Shown: positions 1-9,620, counted from the stretch's first letter. The stretch is DNA of 64,000 nucleotides from Halarcobacter sp. (GCF_963676935.1 NZ_OY781470.1:868001-932000); one strand, 5' to 3'. Numbers and translations: made by a program. Notes: generated by a model not told the origin, from the sequence alone.

Positions 1-1
1 A

Positions 2-403
2 AAAGAATATATCTCATTAGTTATAGATATTGAGTATTGGCCAACAAAAGAGCAATTTATAAAAGATTATATTGATTATAATCCAACAAGAAATAGAGTT
101 TTAGATATGTTACCCATTATTGCTTTTTGGGATGAAGATATTATAAATAAATATTTACCAAAAGAGAAAATAAATAAAAGACCAACATTTCACTATAGAT
201 TACCAAATAGTAAAGTAGATCAATTTAGATGGTTTATCTCTCAAGAACTTCAATTGTGGGTTATTGTTGAACTATTAGCATCAAATGATGAGGTATTTAA
301 TCAAATGAGTAAATCTTTTCTAAAACAGCTTGATAATGCAATATTTAATAAAAATGAATGGATAGAAAAATGTCATCAATGTATAATAAACCACTTGTTG
401 TAA
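2..403 (+). CDS. Putative amidoligase, 3' part (5' end outside window)
   Basis: The reading frame is open from the window edge, so this is the C-terminal part of a longer protein. The segment NPTRNRVLDMLPIIAFWDE resembles the conserved NPTRN/LDLLP region of the putative amidoligase family (glutamine-synthetase-like COOH-NH2 ligases). It is followed by a Pro/Arg-rich FHYRLPNS segment also typical of that family. Such enzymes are predicted to join an amine to a carboxylate of a peptide or cell-wall substrate using ATP. The next gene starts inside this one and encodes a class I glutamine-amidotransferase-like hydrolase, the usual partner of these ligases. The substrate cannot be read from the sequence. 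The family call rests on motif recognition in a fragment. Confidence 0.7.
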   Translation, partial: KEYISLVIDIEYWPTKEQFIKDYIDYNPTRNRVLDMLPIIAFWDEDIINKYLPKEKINKRPTFHYRLPNSKVDQFRWFISQELQLWVIVELLASNDEVFNQMSKSFLKQLDNAIFNKNEWIEKCHQCIINHLL

Positions 404-1044
404 TAACTGGACCTAAAAAAGGTTTTATATCTAGATTTTTTATAAAATTTGCACTTTTTTTAAGTGGAGCAAGAAGTAAAGTTGTTACTCCAAATAACCC
501 AGAATATGATATACAAATGGATGCCTTGTTAATAAGTGGTGGGGATGATTTATATAATGCATTTATTGAAAATGAAACTTGCCAATTAGATGATATTATA
601 AATTACGAAAGAGATGTTTTAGAGTATCGTTTGCTTCATAGGGCAATAGAGGAAAACAAACCTGTGTTTGGGATATGTAGAGGGTATCAGCTTATAAATG
701 TTTTTTTTGGTGGAGATTTATATAAAGATATAAGAAAAGATGGATATAAATATAAATATACTCCTTTTGCATGGAAAGATATTTTCTTAAAAAAAGGAAG
801 GCTTTTAAATCTTTTAACTAAACAAAAAGAGATAAGAATAAATACTCTCCATCATCAAGCTGTTAAAACTGTTCCTAAAAAATTTAAAGTTGAAGCAATA
901 GATAAAGATAATATAATCCAATCTATCTCATATAAAACTAAAGATAATCTAATCTTTGGAGTACAATGGCATCCTGAGTATCTTTTTTTTATGAAAAATC
1001 ATTTAAAACTTTTTAAGATGTTAGTAGCAAATACAAAAGAATGA
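358..1044 (+). CDS. Class I glutamine amidotransferase-like hydrolase (peptidase C26 / PuuD type)
   Basis: A 228-residue single-domain protein. It has the nucleophile-elbow motif FGICRGYQLINVFFGG (Cys near residue 103) and a C-terminal QWHPEY carrying the His and Glu of a class I amidotransferase triad. This matches gamma-glutamyl-GABA hydrolase-like enzymes, which cleave gamma-glutamyl amide bonds. It overlaps the end of the amidoligase by 46 bases, so the two are probably translationally coupled and act as a ligase/hydrolase pair. In-frame ATGs at 370 and 379 are alternative starts; none has a good ribosome binding site. The 3' end overlaps the end of the convergent cti gene by 46 bases. 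Family is confident, substrate unknown. Confidence 0.8.
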   Translation: MDRKMSSMYNKPLVVITGPKKGFISRFFIKFALFLSGARSKVVTPNNPEYDIQMDALLISGGDDLYNAFIENETCQLDDIINYERDVLEYRLLHRAIEENKPVFGICRGYQLINVFFGGDLYKDIRKDGYKYKYTPFAWKDIFLKKGRLLNLLTKQKEIRINTLHHQAVKTVPKKFKVEAIDKDNIIQSISYKTKDNLIFGVQWHPEYLFFMKNHLKLFKMLVANTKE

Positions 1045-3275
1045 CTCTCCTCTAAACCTTTTTGATAATATCTATTTAAATCAAATAAACCACTTTCAAT
1101 TGGGTTTGATTCATTAAATCTATTTTGAAACCAATCATATACTTCCCAAAAGTTTTTGTTGTTTCTATTAACAAAAAATTTAGATAATCTTTTTTCATCT
1201 ATGTTCTTTTCTAATAAATCAAAAAACTCCTTTATATCTTTTTGATCTACTACTATAAAATAGTTTGGATAAGAACCAATAAAACCTTCAATAAAATTTA
1301 CTCTATCTTTAGTGACATCTAATCTTTCCTCTTCATTAAACATAAATGCAACACTATCGTGCCATCTATTTATCACCATTGTATACACTAAATCTTCATT
1401 ATTTAGTTGAAATTTCATATAAATAAGATTGTAATTATTGCTAGAAAACTCTTTAAACTTATTCATCTTATTGTTAAAAGCAATACTTCTTAATTCATTT
1501 TCTATATCCTCTTTTGTTTTATATTTTTTTGACCTTTTTAAATTTGGATTTTGGATATAATTTATATTATCTTTTGGAGTTTTAGTATAGTCTAAAATAT
1601 TTTCTACTAATTGTTTATAGTTTAAATCGATTTTTGAATTGTTATTTGAGGGAGTATAGGTAACTAAATATTTTGTTAAAGTTCCTTTATACCAGCTATT
1701 AAATATTGTTTGTCTTTTATCTTTAGGTAGATATTCTAAAAAATTACTTTCACCTTCAATTCTAAGTCTATCCATATATTTTCTAACTAATAGTTTATGC
1801 TGAGTATTCCCATATACATCAAATCCTGCTACTAAAGAATAATATAATCTTTCAAGTAAAGGGTAATCAATAACCCACATAGTCCTAGGAAGATTTCCCA
1901 AAGCACCTTTATGAACAGAAGCTGAATCAAAATGTCGGTAAATAGTTAAAATAGCATCATTATCTTTTTTACCGTAATTATTCCCTTTCCATAAAGAATT
2001 CAAACTTACATTATTGTTATATCTTTTATATAAAGAGTTTTTATTTTCATAGTAGTTAATTGTATCTTCATTATATTTGTAGATATCAATAATATTTGAA
2101 ATTTTACTATCTCCACCATATTCATTTGGTAAGGCAAGATTAGCAAAATTTTGTTCCAAAAATTTTTTGTCTTGTATTGTGTAGTCAAATTCTGGATTTT
2201 TAAAAGCTACCCAAAATTGATCATTGATTACATTTAGTGCAACTTGTCCTTTACATACTGGACCTCTAATAAATGTCATTATAAAATAGTGAACATTATC
2301 TAACATAAACTTATATCTTGAAACAGCAGGTATCTGTTTAAAAGCCTCTAAAGGATTAGCTGCAATTTTTGGATTAAAACTAGGTAAATAAGGAGATTCA
2401 TTCCATCTTGGTTTTATAAATAACTCTTTGTATCTTTTTAGTTTATTTGCATCTAAATGATAAACCATATGTGTTTTATGTACTATAGTTGAAGTGATTT
2501 TTTGAAATTTATAATAAATTTTTTGTTTAGGGTTATTATATGGAACTCTTGTCTTAACTGGAATATTGCCTTGCTTATCATAAGTTCTAATAAGTTTATA
2601 AAAATGTTTACTATCGTCAAACTTGATATGAGAAAGGAATAGATGTTCATAAATATATCTTGCTGTAACTTTATATTTTATATCAGTTTTATTTAAAAAT
2701 TTTTCAAAGCTTACTAAACTATTAGATAGTTTTTCATCCTCTTTTTTATCATTTTTTATATCAGATTCAAGCCAAGAGATTAGAAGTTCATGCTCTTTTT
2801 TATTTAGAGCTGGGAACCCATAAGGCATACCATGATATGGATTATCGCTCAAATATTTATCAAGTTCTTTTAAATCTTTACTACAAGTTAAATCATCTTT
2901 TTCAGGAGAATAACTTCCTATGTTTTCAGGTTTTTGTTGTTTTTGAACTAAGAGCTCTTTCATTATATTTGTATTTTTATAGTTTTTTAAAACAGAATAA
3001 AAACCTAACTCTTCCCACTCTTTTTTATTTGAAGCATCTATAAAGAGTCTTGACGGGTTCGCTGGTTTGATTCTATTTTCATAAATCTCTTCTTTTGTGG
3101 CTCCTCTTATAAGTCCTTCAAAGGAGCTAAGTTTTAATTGACAAGGTGAGTTATAACAAGAGTGACATACAACACAACGTTTATCAAGTATAGGCTTTAT
3201 ATCTTTTTGAAAAGATAAATTTGCATTTGCAAAAACAGTAGTTGACATTAGTAAGATAAGTAGGAGTTTGTTCAT
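999..3275 (-). CDS. cti: Fatty acid cis/trans isomerase (Cti), periplasmic c-type haem enzyme
   Basis: A 758-residue protein with an N-terminal signal peptide ending near FANA. It has the family's hallmark haem-binding stretch CVVCHSCYNSPCQLKLSSFE near residue 34, where CxxCH attaches haem c. Length matches known Cti proteins. The enzyme converts cis-unsaturated fatty acids in membrane phospholipids to trans, lowering membrane fluidity after solvent, heat or osmotic shock without new lipid synthesis. It lies three bases after the flavoprotein gene 3279-4643, which itself overlaps a sensor kinase gene, so the three are probably co-transcribed. Its last codons overlap the convergent amidotransferase-like gene. 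Confidence 0.93.
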   Translation of the reverse strand: MNKLLLILLMSTTVFANANLSFQKDIKPILDKRCVVCHSCYNSPCQLKLSSFEGLIRGATKEEIYENRIKPANPSRLFIDASNKKEWEELGFYSVLKNYKNTNIMKELLVQKQQKPENIGSYSPEKDDLTCSKDLKELDKYLSDNPYHGMPYGFPALNKKEHELLISWLESDIKNDKKEDEKLSNSLVSFEKFLNKTDIKYKVTARYIYEHLFLSHIKFDDSKHFYKLIRTYDKQGNIPVKTRVPYNNPKQKIYYKFQKITSTIVHKTHMVYHLDANKLKRYKELFIKPRWNESPYLPSFNPKIAANPLEAFKQIPAVSRYKFMLDNVHYFIMTFIRGPVCKGQVALNVINDQFWVAFKNPEFDYTIQDKKFLEQNFANLALPNEYGGDSKISNIIDIYKYNEDTINYYENKNSLYKRYNNNVSLNSLWKGNNYGKKDNDAILTIYRHFDSASVHKGALGNLPRTMWVIDYPLLERLYYSLVAGFDVYGNTQHKLLVRKYMDRLRIEGESNFLEYLPKDKRQTIFNSWYKGTLTKYLVTYTPSNNNSKIDLNYKQLVENILDYTKTPKDNINYIQNPNLKRSKKYKTKEDIENELRSIAFNNKMNKFKEFSSNNYNLIYMKFQLNNEDLVYTMVINRWHDSVAFMFNEEERLDVTKDRVNFIEGFIGSYPNYFIVVDQKDIKEFFDLLEKNIDEKRLSKFFVNRNNKNFWEVYDWFQNRFNESNPIESGLFDLNRYYQKGLEESHSFVFATNILKSFK

Positions 3276-3278
3276 ATA

Positions 3279-4643
3279 TTATTTGCTTTCGATTAATTTT
3301 ATTGTATTTATAGCAGCTGGTAATAAAGCTTCGCTTAGGGCAGGGTGGATATATAACATATCTTTTAAATGTCTAATATCATTGTTTATGTGCATCACAG
3401 TTAAAACTTGATGAATCATTGTTGCACTTTCAGGTCCAATCATATGACAACCAAGGATCTCATAAGTGTTTTTATCTACAATAAATTTAGTAAATGGATA
3501 TTTGATTTTTTTCGATTGTGCTTTTGCACTTGCTTGCCAAGAAGTTTTTGAAACTACATAATCAAGATTTTCATCTTTTGCTTTTTTTTCAGTTATTCCA
3601 ACGCTGGCAATTTCTGGATAGGTAAAAACTGCATGGGGCATATATTTAAACTTTAAAGCCTCTTTTTCGTTTTCATATAGATATTTATATAAATGATTTA
3701 TCTCATATGCAGCTGCATGTTGAAGCATATATTTACCTGCTGCATCTCCTACAACAAATATATCTTTCTCATCCGTTTCAAAATACTTATCTCTTTTTAT
3801 ATAGTCTTTTTCATCTAATTTAATATTTGTATTTTCGATTTTTAATAAATCTGCATTTGATTGTCTACCTATAGCATAAAGTAAAGCTTCACTTTTATAG
3901 TTTTTTATTTCACTATTTTTTTTCTCTAATTCTATATCAAATCGATTATTTTCATATTTAGCATCTTTAACTGTAGTATTAAATTCAATGTCAATATTCT
4001 TAGAAAACTCTTCAATAAAAGTTTTAGAAATCTCTTCATCTTCATTTGATAAAAGAGTATCTCCTCTTACTATAAGTTTTGTTTCAACTCCTAATGCATC
4101 AAATACATTAGCTAATTCACAAGCAATAAAACCAGAACCAACTATGCTAATTGATTTTGGTATATTTTCTAATGGAAAAATATCATCACTAGTCCAAGCT
4201 TTTTCAAAAGGGGGCTTTTTAGGTCTTGTTCCTGTTGCTATTACAATTTTATCTGCACTAATCTCTTCATTGTTTATAGAGATTGTTTTATTTGAGCTAA
4301 AACTAGCTTCACCTCTAAAAAGTGTAACTTCTTCATGAAGTCTAGATAGATAGTTATTATCTACACTTTCAATAAATTTATTATTATCTTTAAAAATTTT
4401 TTCAATATCTATTTTATTTATTTGTGAGTCAATATAGTGTTTTTTAGATTCTTGAATTGCTCTTATAACTTCAGCATAACCAATTAATAATTTAGAAGGT
4501 ACACAACCTTTGTTTGCACATGTGCCTCCTAAAGCTGATTTCTCTATTAAAGCAACTTTTTTCCCAAGTTTAGCAACTTTTGAAGCTAATGAAGAGGCTC
4601 TCCCTCCTCCTATAATTATTAAATCAAATTTCTTCATCATCAT
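3279..4643 (-). CDS. Pyridine nucleotide-disulfide oxidoreductase (dihydrolipoyl dehydrogenase-like)
   Basis: A 454-residue flavoprotein. It has an N-terminal FAD-binding GGGRASS glycine motif, the redox-active disulfide GGTCANKGCVPSK near residue 42, a central NAD(P)-binding GSGFIACELA motif, the second FAD motif IFVVGDAAG, and a C-terminal HPALSEALLPA carrying the active-site His/Glu pair. This is the class I family of lipoamide dehydrogenase, mercuric reductase and glutathione reductase. No lipoyl enzyme genes are nearby, so a role outside 2-oxoacid dehydrogenase complexes is likely. Three consecutive Met codons at the start follow an AGAAGG ribosome binding site. It overlaps the upstream kinase gene by 20 bases. 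Confidence 0.85.
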   Translation of the reverse strand: MMMKKFDLIIIGGGRASSLASKVAKLGKKVALIEKSALGGTCANKGCVPSKLLIGYAEVIRAIQESKKHYIDSQINKIDIEKIFKDNNKFIESVDNNYLSRLHEEVTLFRGEASFSSNKTISINNEEISADKIVIATGTRPKKPPFEKAWTSDDIFPLENIPKSISIVGSGFIACELANVFDALGVETKLIVRGDTLLSNEDEEISKTFIEEFSKNIDIEFNTTVKDAKYENNRFDIELEKKNSEIKNYKSEALLYAIGRQSNADLLKIENTNIKLDEKDYIKRDKYFETDEKDIFVVGDAAGKYMLQHAAAYEINHLYKYLYENEKEALKFKYMPHAVFTYPEIASVGITEKKAKDENLDYVVSKTSWQASAKAQSKKIKYPFTKFIVDKNTYEILGCHMIGPESATMIHQVLTVMHINNDIRHLKDMLYIHPALSEALLPAAINTIKLIESK

Positions 4644-6435
4644 TACCTTCTATTTTAAATAAAGGAAATTCTAAATAAAATTTAGCACCCTTATCTTTAT
4701 TTTTTACATAGATATTTCCTTCTAAACTCTCTGTTACAAGTTTATAGGTTAAATAAAGGCTGATACCTGTGCCTATTGATTCATGTTTAGTTGTAAAATA
4801 TGGGTCAAATATCTTATCAATGATATTTGTATCTATGCCTCCTGCATTATCTTTTATAGTTATTAATACATATTCTTTATTCTTTTTTCTTATTGTGATA
4901 TCTATAGTTTTTGAGCTTATATTTTGATTTTTTTCAAAAGCATCTTTTGAGTTAGTTAATATGGCATTAAAAATCTCTATCAATTCACTTTTTACAGCAA
5001 AAATATAGATATCATCTTCATCATATTTTTTTAATACTTCTATATTATTATCTCGAAATGTTGGATTTAAAAACTCTAAAATTTTATCCATATTATTTTT
5101 GACCTCAATAGGCTCTTTTTTCTTATCATCAACTTCAATATATTCCCTAAAACTATCAAGAGTTTTAGATAAATACTCAGCTTGTTTAAGTATAGAGTTA
5201 GTAAAACTTTCAAAGTGTTTATTATCTAACATATTCATCTCTTTTTCAATTTTCAAACCACTTGCGCAAGTTGTAATTATACTTAGAGGTTGTCTCCATT
5301 GGTGAGAAATATTTGTAATCATTCTACCAATAGATGCCATCTTAGATTGGTTGAAAATATGTATATCTTGTTTTCGTCCTCTTCTAACTTCTAAGGAAAC
5401 TTTTTTGTCAAGTTCTTTATTTAACTTCATTAATTTGTCTTTTCCCAATGCTTGTTTATAAAATAAGAAAAATACAAGGGCTAAAAGTAAATATGAAACT
5501 ATTATTTTGCTAACAAGTTCATTTCTATCATTTAACATAAATTTATCTGGTTCACAGATACATAGCACAGCAACAACTTCTTTTGAAATTGGATTTTTTA
5601 TTGGTATCATTGTTTTAACAATATTTAAATCATTTTCAAGAACAGAAAAAGGTTTTCCTTTAGTTAATATGTCAGTATAGTCTTTAGAATTTGTTGATGT
5701 ACTAATAGGTGGATATTTATTATAAATTGATTTTTCAAAATAGAAATCTTTATTTGGACTATCTATATAGTTGTGAAGTTCATCTTTAAAAAGTTTCTTC
5801 TCAACAATATCTTTTCTTATCAAAAAACTCAAATTTAGATCGTATGTTCTATACATAGTCTCAACCATTGCTAAAACACTAAAAGATATTTCTACACTTC
5901 CTATATGTTCATTTTCTTTTGTAAATAAAGGATATACAAATCTAAAACCATTAAAAATTCTACCCTCTTCAAATCCATCAATATATTTTTTATATTCATT
6001 AACATATTTTACTGTTGACCTTATATCAGTTAAATTATCGCCATATTTTTTAGGTCTATGCATTCTTAAAAAACTTTCATTATTTGGAAGGTGAAAATGT
6101 AGTTGCTTTAGGTTATATATTTTTAATTTTTCATATTTTAAAGCTAAATGATTTAATAACTTTTCTCTTATTTTATTTTTTTCCAATTCATCAGATTTGT
6201 ATGCTTTTTTAAAGATATTTATAGTTTGGTCAGTATTAATATCTGTATCAAATATTAAGTTTGATAATACTTTATATTCATCATATATCGCTTTAAATTG
6301 TAATAGGTGTTGGTTTGTTTTTTTGTCAAGATAATTTATAATATTTTTTTCATATTGTAAAACATATAATGTTATTAATAAAGTTGTAATAAGAAAATAT
6401 AAAATTGAAAATTTTATTATAAGATTCTTTTTCAA
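4624..6435 (-). CDS. Membrane sensor histidine kinase with large periplasmic sensor
   Basis: A 603-residue protein with a transmembrane helix near residues 8-28, a periplasmic region to about 300 that is probably cache-like, and a second helix near 305-325. A short coiled segment leads to the kinase core. The H-box is NISHQWRQPL with the phospho-acceptor His near 377. The N-box is NSKDAFE, G1 is DNAGGID, and DPYFTTKH plus GTGISLYL form the ATP lid region. The HQWRQPL-type H-box is common in Campylobacterota. No response regulator gene is adjacent. Overlap with the flavoprotein gene and proximity to cti suggest it could sense membrane or redox stress, which is inference. Confidence 0.88.
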   Translation of the reverse strand: MKKNLIIKFSILYFLITTLLITLYVLQYEKNIINYLDKKTNQHLLQFKAIYDEYKVLSNLIFDTDINTDQTINIFKKAYKSDELEKNKIREKLLNHLALKYEKLKIYNLKQLHFHLPNNESFLRMHRPKKYGDNLTDIRSTVKYVNEYKKYIDGFEEGRIFNGFRFVYPLFTKENEHIGSVEISFSVLAMVETMYRTYDLNLSFLIRKDIVEKKLFKDELHNYIDSPNKDFYFEKSIYNKYPPISTSTNSKDYTDILTKGKPFSVLENDLNIVKTMIPIKNPISKEVVAVLCICEPDKFMLNDRNELVSKIIVSYLLLALVFFLFYKQALGKDKLMKLNKELDKKVSLEVRRGRKQDIHIFNQSKMASIGRMITNISHQWRQPLSIITTCASGLKIEKEMNMLDNKHFESFTNSILKQAEYLSKTLDSFREYIEVDDKKKEPIEVKNNMDKILEFLNPTFRDNNIEVLKKYDEDDIYIFAVKSELIEIFNAILTNSKDAFEKNQNISSKTIDITIRKKNKEYVLITIKDNAGGIDTNIIDKIFDPYFTTKHESIGTGISLYLTYKLVTESLEGNIYVKNKDKGAKFYLEFPLFKIEGNDDEEI

Positions 6436-6609
6436 TATCTATCCTTTTTATAGATAAAGATATATTATCATAAACAATACTAAAAGTAAATGTTATATTT
6501 TATATTATGATTTTATTATTATTTTATTTTAATAAGATATTAATTTAGATAAAGTATGATTGTTTCACAGTTAATATACAATATTTTTTAATAATTTTAG
6601 GGATATAAA

Positions 6610-6873
6610 ATGGAATACGAAGAGTTTGAAAAAGCAGTTGATTTTTTTGGTATACTTACAAATACATCAAAAAAAGATTTGAAAAAAAAGTATTTAAAGT
6701 TATCAAAAAAATATCATCCTGATATGCCTGAAGGTAGTGAAGAAAAATTTAAAGAACTTCAGGATAATTATGAATTATTAAATAGATATATGGATTCATT
6801 TGCTTATTCTTTTGATGAAGAGGAGTTTAAAACTCAATTCCCATCATTTACAAATTATAAAAATTGGAGATAA
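6610..6873 (+). CDS. Small J-domain protein (DnaJ-like co-chaperone)
   Basis: An 87-residue protein that is almost entirely a J domain. Helix II is basic (KKDLKKKYLKLSKKY), followed directly by the HPD tripeptide (YHPDMPEGSEEKF) needed to stimulate the DnaK ATPase, then helix III (FKELQDNYELL). There is no Gly/Phe region, zinc finger or client-binding domain, so it probably recruits DnaK to a specific partner. It starts a plus-strand operon with 6875-8314, 8326-9192 and 9201-9620. The stop codon is immediately followed by the start of the DUF4139 gene. Confidence 0.85.
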   Translation: MEYEEFEKAVDFFGILTNTSKKDLKKKYLKLSKKYHPDMPEGSEEKFKELQDNYELLNRYMDSFAYSFDEEEFKTQFPSFTNYKNWR

Positions 6874-6874
6874 A

Positions 6875-8314
6875 ATGAAAATTATAATACCTTTACTTCT
6901 TGCTACGACAAGTTTAGTTTTTGCAAATAACAATATTAAAAGCTTAGATATTTTTAAAAATAAAAGCTTTGTAAATCAGTCTTTAGATTCTAGTAAAAAT
7001 AGTTTAAATCTATTAGGTGTTGTGCGGCTTGAAGATATTAGATTTTTAATGAATTCTTCATGTAAAGTAAATAGTTTTGATATAGAAGTAAAAGATTATG
7101 AAAATGATAAACTAAGTACAGATATAAAAAGTTTAGAAGAGAAGATAAGTAAAAAGCAAAATAGTATAAAAGCATTAAATAGTAATATCTCTTTTTTACA
7201 AAAAAGCAATATATCAAATTTAAAAGAGCTTTCACTTTTAGAAAAAACTTCTACATATATAACTCAACAGATTTTAAAAGATTATAATAAAATTTATAAT
7301 TTAGAAAATGAGATAAAAAAAGATAAAGCACTGTTACAAGAATTAAATAAAAAAAGAACTAATAGTAAATATACTAAATTAGATTATGATGTAGATTGTA
7401 AAGACAAGGTTGTTGTAAATTATCCTATTTATAATCTAAAAAAACAAGCCTTATATGATATAAATTATAATACAAAGGGAAAAAACTTAGAACTAAAAAA
7501 TCTATTATATATTACTCAATTTAGTGGTATGGACTTAAAAGATATTGATATAAATTTATATACATATAATTATATAAACCAAATTAAACCAAATAGTTTT
7601 ATTCCTGAGTATTTAGACCTTGAACCAAAACCTGAGATTGCATATGAAAAAGCTTTAAATGATATGCAACCAGCTATGGCAAAAACTACTAGAGTTTTTA
7701 AAGCACCAACATTTACTTATCTTGAAGAGAACACTAAATCATTTTTTAAAGCTTCACATATAAACCTTATAAGTGGAAAAGAAAATAAAGTTTTATTTGC
7801 AAATGATATTTATAAAGCAGATGATATATTGGAGATAGATGGATATTCTCAATCACAAGCATTTTTTAAAGTTGATTTTAAAAGTAAAAAACTTTATGGG
7901 ATTAGCAATGCAAACTTATATTTAGATGGAACCTATGTAGGGAAAAGCAATTTAAATGAAATAAAAAAAGATAAAGATTCATCTATATATTTTTCAACAA
8001 ACAGATTTATAGATGTTGAGAAAAAACTTTTAAAAGATTTAAAAGAGAAGCCATTTTTTACAATCAATAAAATTAAAACGGAAAAAATATGGGAGTATAA
8101 AATTACAAATAATAGTAGTGCTTCACAAAAAATAGTTTTAATAGAAAGAGTTCCTGTTTCTAAACATGAAGATATAATAGTCAAGTTAATTGGAAAATCA
8201 AAAGAAACAAAATTGGAAAAAAATGGTAAAATTTATTTTGAGTTTAATTTAGAACCTAATAAAACTAAAAAGATAAATTTTGGATATGAGATTGAAAAAC
8301 CTAATAAGAAGTGA
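6875..8314 (+). CDS. Exported DUF4139 domain protein with coiled coil
   Basis: A 479-residue protein starting at the ATG at 6875, which has GGAGA seven bases upstream. An upstream in-frame start inside the J-domain gene was rejected for lack of a ribosome binding site. Residues 1-18 form a signal peptide ending LVFA. A coiled coil lies near residues 80-170, as in the mucoidy-inhibitor A-like/DUF4139 family. The C-terminus (WEYKITNNS, then IERVPVSKHEDIIV and a final NFGYEIEKP) matches the end of DUF4139, a beta-rich domain. The protein is probably periplasmic or outer-membrane associated. Its molecular role is unknown. Tight packing with the J-domain gene suggests co-expression. Confidence 0.78.
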   Translation: MKIIIPLLLATTSLVFANNNIKSLDIFKNKSFVNQSLDSSKNSLNLLGVVRLEDIRFLMNSSCKVNSFDIEVKDYENDKLSTDIKSLEEKISKKQNSIKALNSNISFLQKSNISNLKELSLLEKTSTYITQQILKDYNKIYNLENEIKKDKALLQELNKKRTNSKYTKLDYDVDCKDKVVVNYPIYNLKKQALYDINYNTKGKNLELKNLLYITQFSGMDLKDIDINLYTYNYINQIKPNSFIPEYLDLEPKPEIAYEKALNDMQPAMAKTTRVFKAPTFTYLEENTKSFFKASHINLISGKENKVLFANDIYKADDILEIDGYSQSQAFFKVDFKSKKLYGISNANLYLDGTYVGKSNLNEIKKDKDSSIYFSTNRFIDVEKKLLKDLKEKPFFTINKIKTEKIWEYKITNNSSASQKIVLIERVPVSKHEDIIVKLIGKSKETKLEKNGKIYFEFNLEPNKTKKINFGYEIEKPNKK

Positions 8315-8325
8315 GGAGATAAATA

Positions 8326-9192
8326 ATGTTTGATAAGAAAAAAATAAAAGAATTAGTTCTAGTTTCACTTGTAGCAGATGCCTATTGTTTAGGAGCACAT
8401 TGGGTTTATGATGAAAAACAATTAGAAGAGTTAGATATCAATTGGGAAGAATTAAACAATGCCAAATCAGTTTGGCATAAGGGAAAACTTGCAGGAGAAT
8501 TTACTCATTATGGAGATCAACTATTATGGCTATATCAATTTATACAAAATAAAGATAGTTTTGAAATTGATGAATATATTAAATATTGGAAAACTAAAGT
8601 AGATATATATAATGGTTATATTGATTCAGCAACTAGAAAAACTGTAGAAAATATTGAAAATAGTATTATCCCCACAGGTTCAGAATCAACAGACTTATCT
8701 GTTGTTGGAAGAATTACTCCATTATTGTTAGTTTCAAATACAAAGGAGGAGTTTTTAAAAAATGTTGAAGATTTTGTAAAAGCAACTCATAATTCTTTAG
8801 AAGCTATAAATACTTCAAAGTATTTTGCAAAACTATTACTTGAAGTATTAGATGGTAAAGGGATAGAAGAATCAATTTTATTATTAAAAGAGCAGTTTAA
8901 TACAAAAATTCAAGCATATATCTATAGTGGAATTGCTTCAAAGACAGATGATACTTTTAAGTCAATTAGAGATTTTGGTCCAGCTTGTGACATTGAAGGT
9001 GGTTTTCAAGGAGTTATTCATCTTTTATGTAAATATACAAATTTAAAAGAGATGTTAATTGCAAATGCAAAAGCAGGGGGAGATAGTAGCTCAAGAGCTA
9101 TGATTGCCTCAGTGATTTTTATGGCACAAAAAAATAAAACACTTGCTTCTATTCCTTCTAGTTGGTTGAATATTAAAGCAACAATTATATAA
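8326..9192 (+). CDS. ADP-ribosylglycohydrolase / J1-crystallin-like protein
   Basis: A 288-residue all-helical protein. The N-terminal LVADAYCLGAHWVYD corresponds to the first conserved motif of the ADP-ribosylglycohydrolase superfamily. The C-terminal KAGGDSSSRAM corresponds to the metal-binding GGDTDT region. The second motif has Ser-Ser-Arg where catalytic family members carry acidic residues, so it resembles the J1-crystallin/SelJ branch more than DraG-type hydrolases. It may bind a nucleotide ligand or have altered activity. Good ribosome binding site GAGGAGAT. It is third in the operon with the J-domain and DUF4139 genes. Confidence 0.78.
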   Translation: MFDKKKIKELVLVSLVADAYCLGAHWVYDEKQLEELDINWEELNNAKSVWHKGKLAGEFTHYGDQLLWLYQFIQNKDSFEIDEYIKYWKTKVDIYNGYIDSATRKTVENIENSIIPTGSESTDLSVVGRITPLLLVSNTKEEFLKNVEDFVKATHNSLEAINTSKYFAKLLLEVLDGKGIEESILLLKEQFNTKIQAYIYSGIASKTDDTFKSIRDFGPACDIEGGFQGVIHLLCKYTNLKEMLIANAKAGGDSSSRAMIASVIFMAQKNKTLASIPSSWLNIKATII

Positions 9193-9200
9193 GGTAAAGA

Positions 9201-9620
9201 ATGGAACCATTAAAATTTTTTAAAGATAGATTTTATATAGAATTTATAGTAGCTACAATTTTATTTTTAGTAGCACTTTCGATGAATAAATTGATGGAAG
9301 CTATTATATATATGTTATATTTTATCATTTTTTTAGAAATTGTAAGAACAGTAGTAAATTATGTTAGAGAGCAAAGAGTGATAATCTCATCTTTAGTAGA
9401 TGCTTTTATTATTTTAGCTTTAAGAGAATTGATTGTAAATTTAGTAAAAATCAATAATGAAAATATAGAATCATTTGATGATTTATTTGCTAGTAGTTTA
9501 AATCATAATCTTTTAGTTATTTCAGGGGTAATTTTATTTTTACTTTTAGTTAGATATTTAGCTGTAAAGACTTCATACACATATTTAATAGATAAAAAAA
9601 TGAAAAAAGGTGAAGGTTAA
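9201..9620 (+). CDS. PsiE family inner-membrane protein
   Basis: A 139-residue protein with four predicted transmembrane segments (about residues 14-30, 33-50, 63-80 and 103-120). The charged VRTVVNYVREQ segment between helices two and three resembles the phosphate-starvation-inducible PsiE family. The function of that family is not established. It begins eight bases after the ADP-ribosylglycohydrolase-like gene with AAGGTAAAG before the ATG, and is last in the operon. A strong hairpin follows directly. Confidence 0.75.
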   Translation: MEPLKFFKDRFYIEFIVATILFLVALSMNKLMEAIIYMLYFIIFLEIVRTVVNYVREQRVIISSLVDAFIILALRELIVNLVKINNENIESFDDLFASSLNHNLLVISGVILFLLLVRYLAVKTSYTYLIDKKMKKGEG

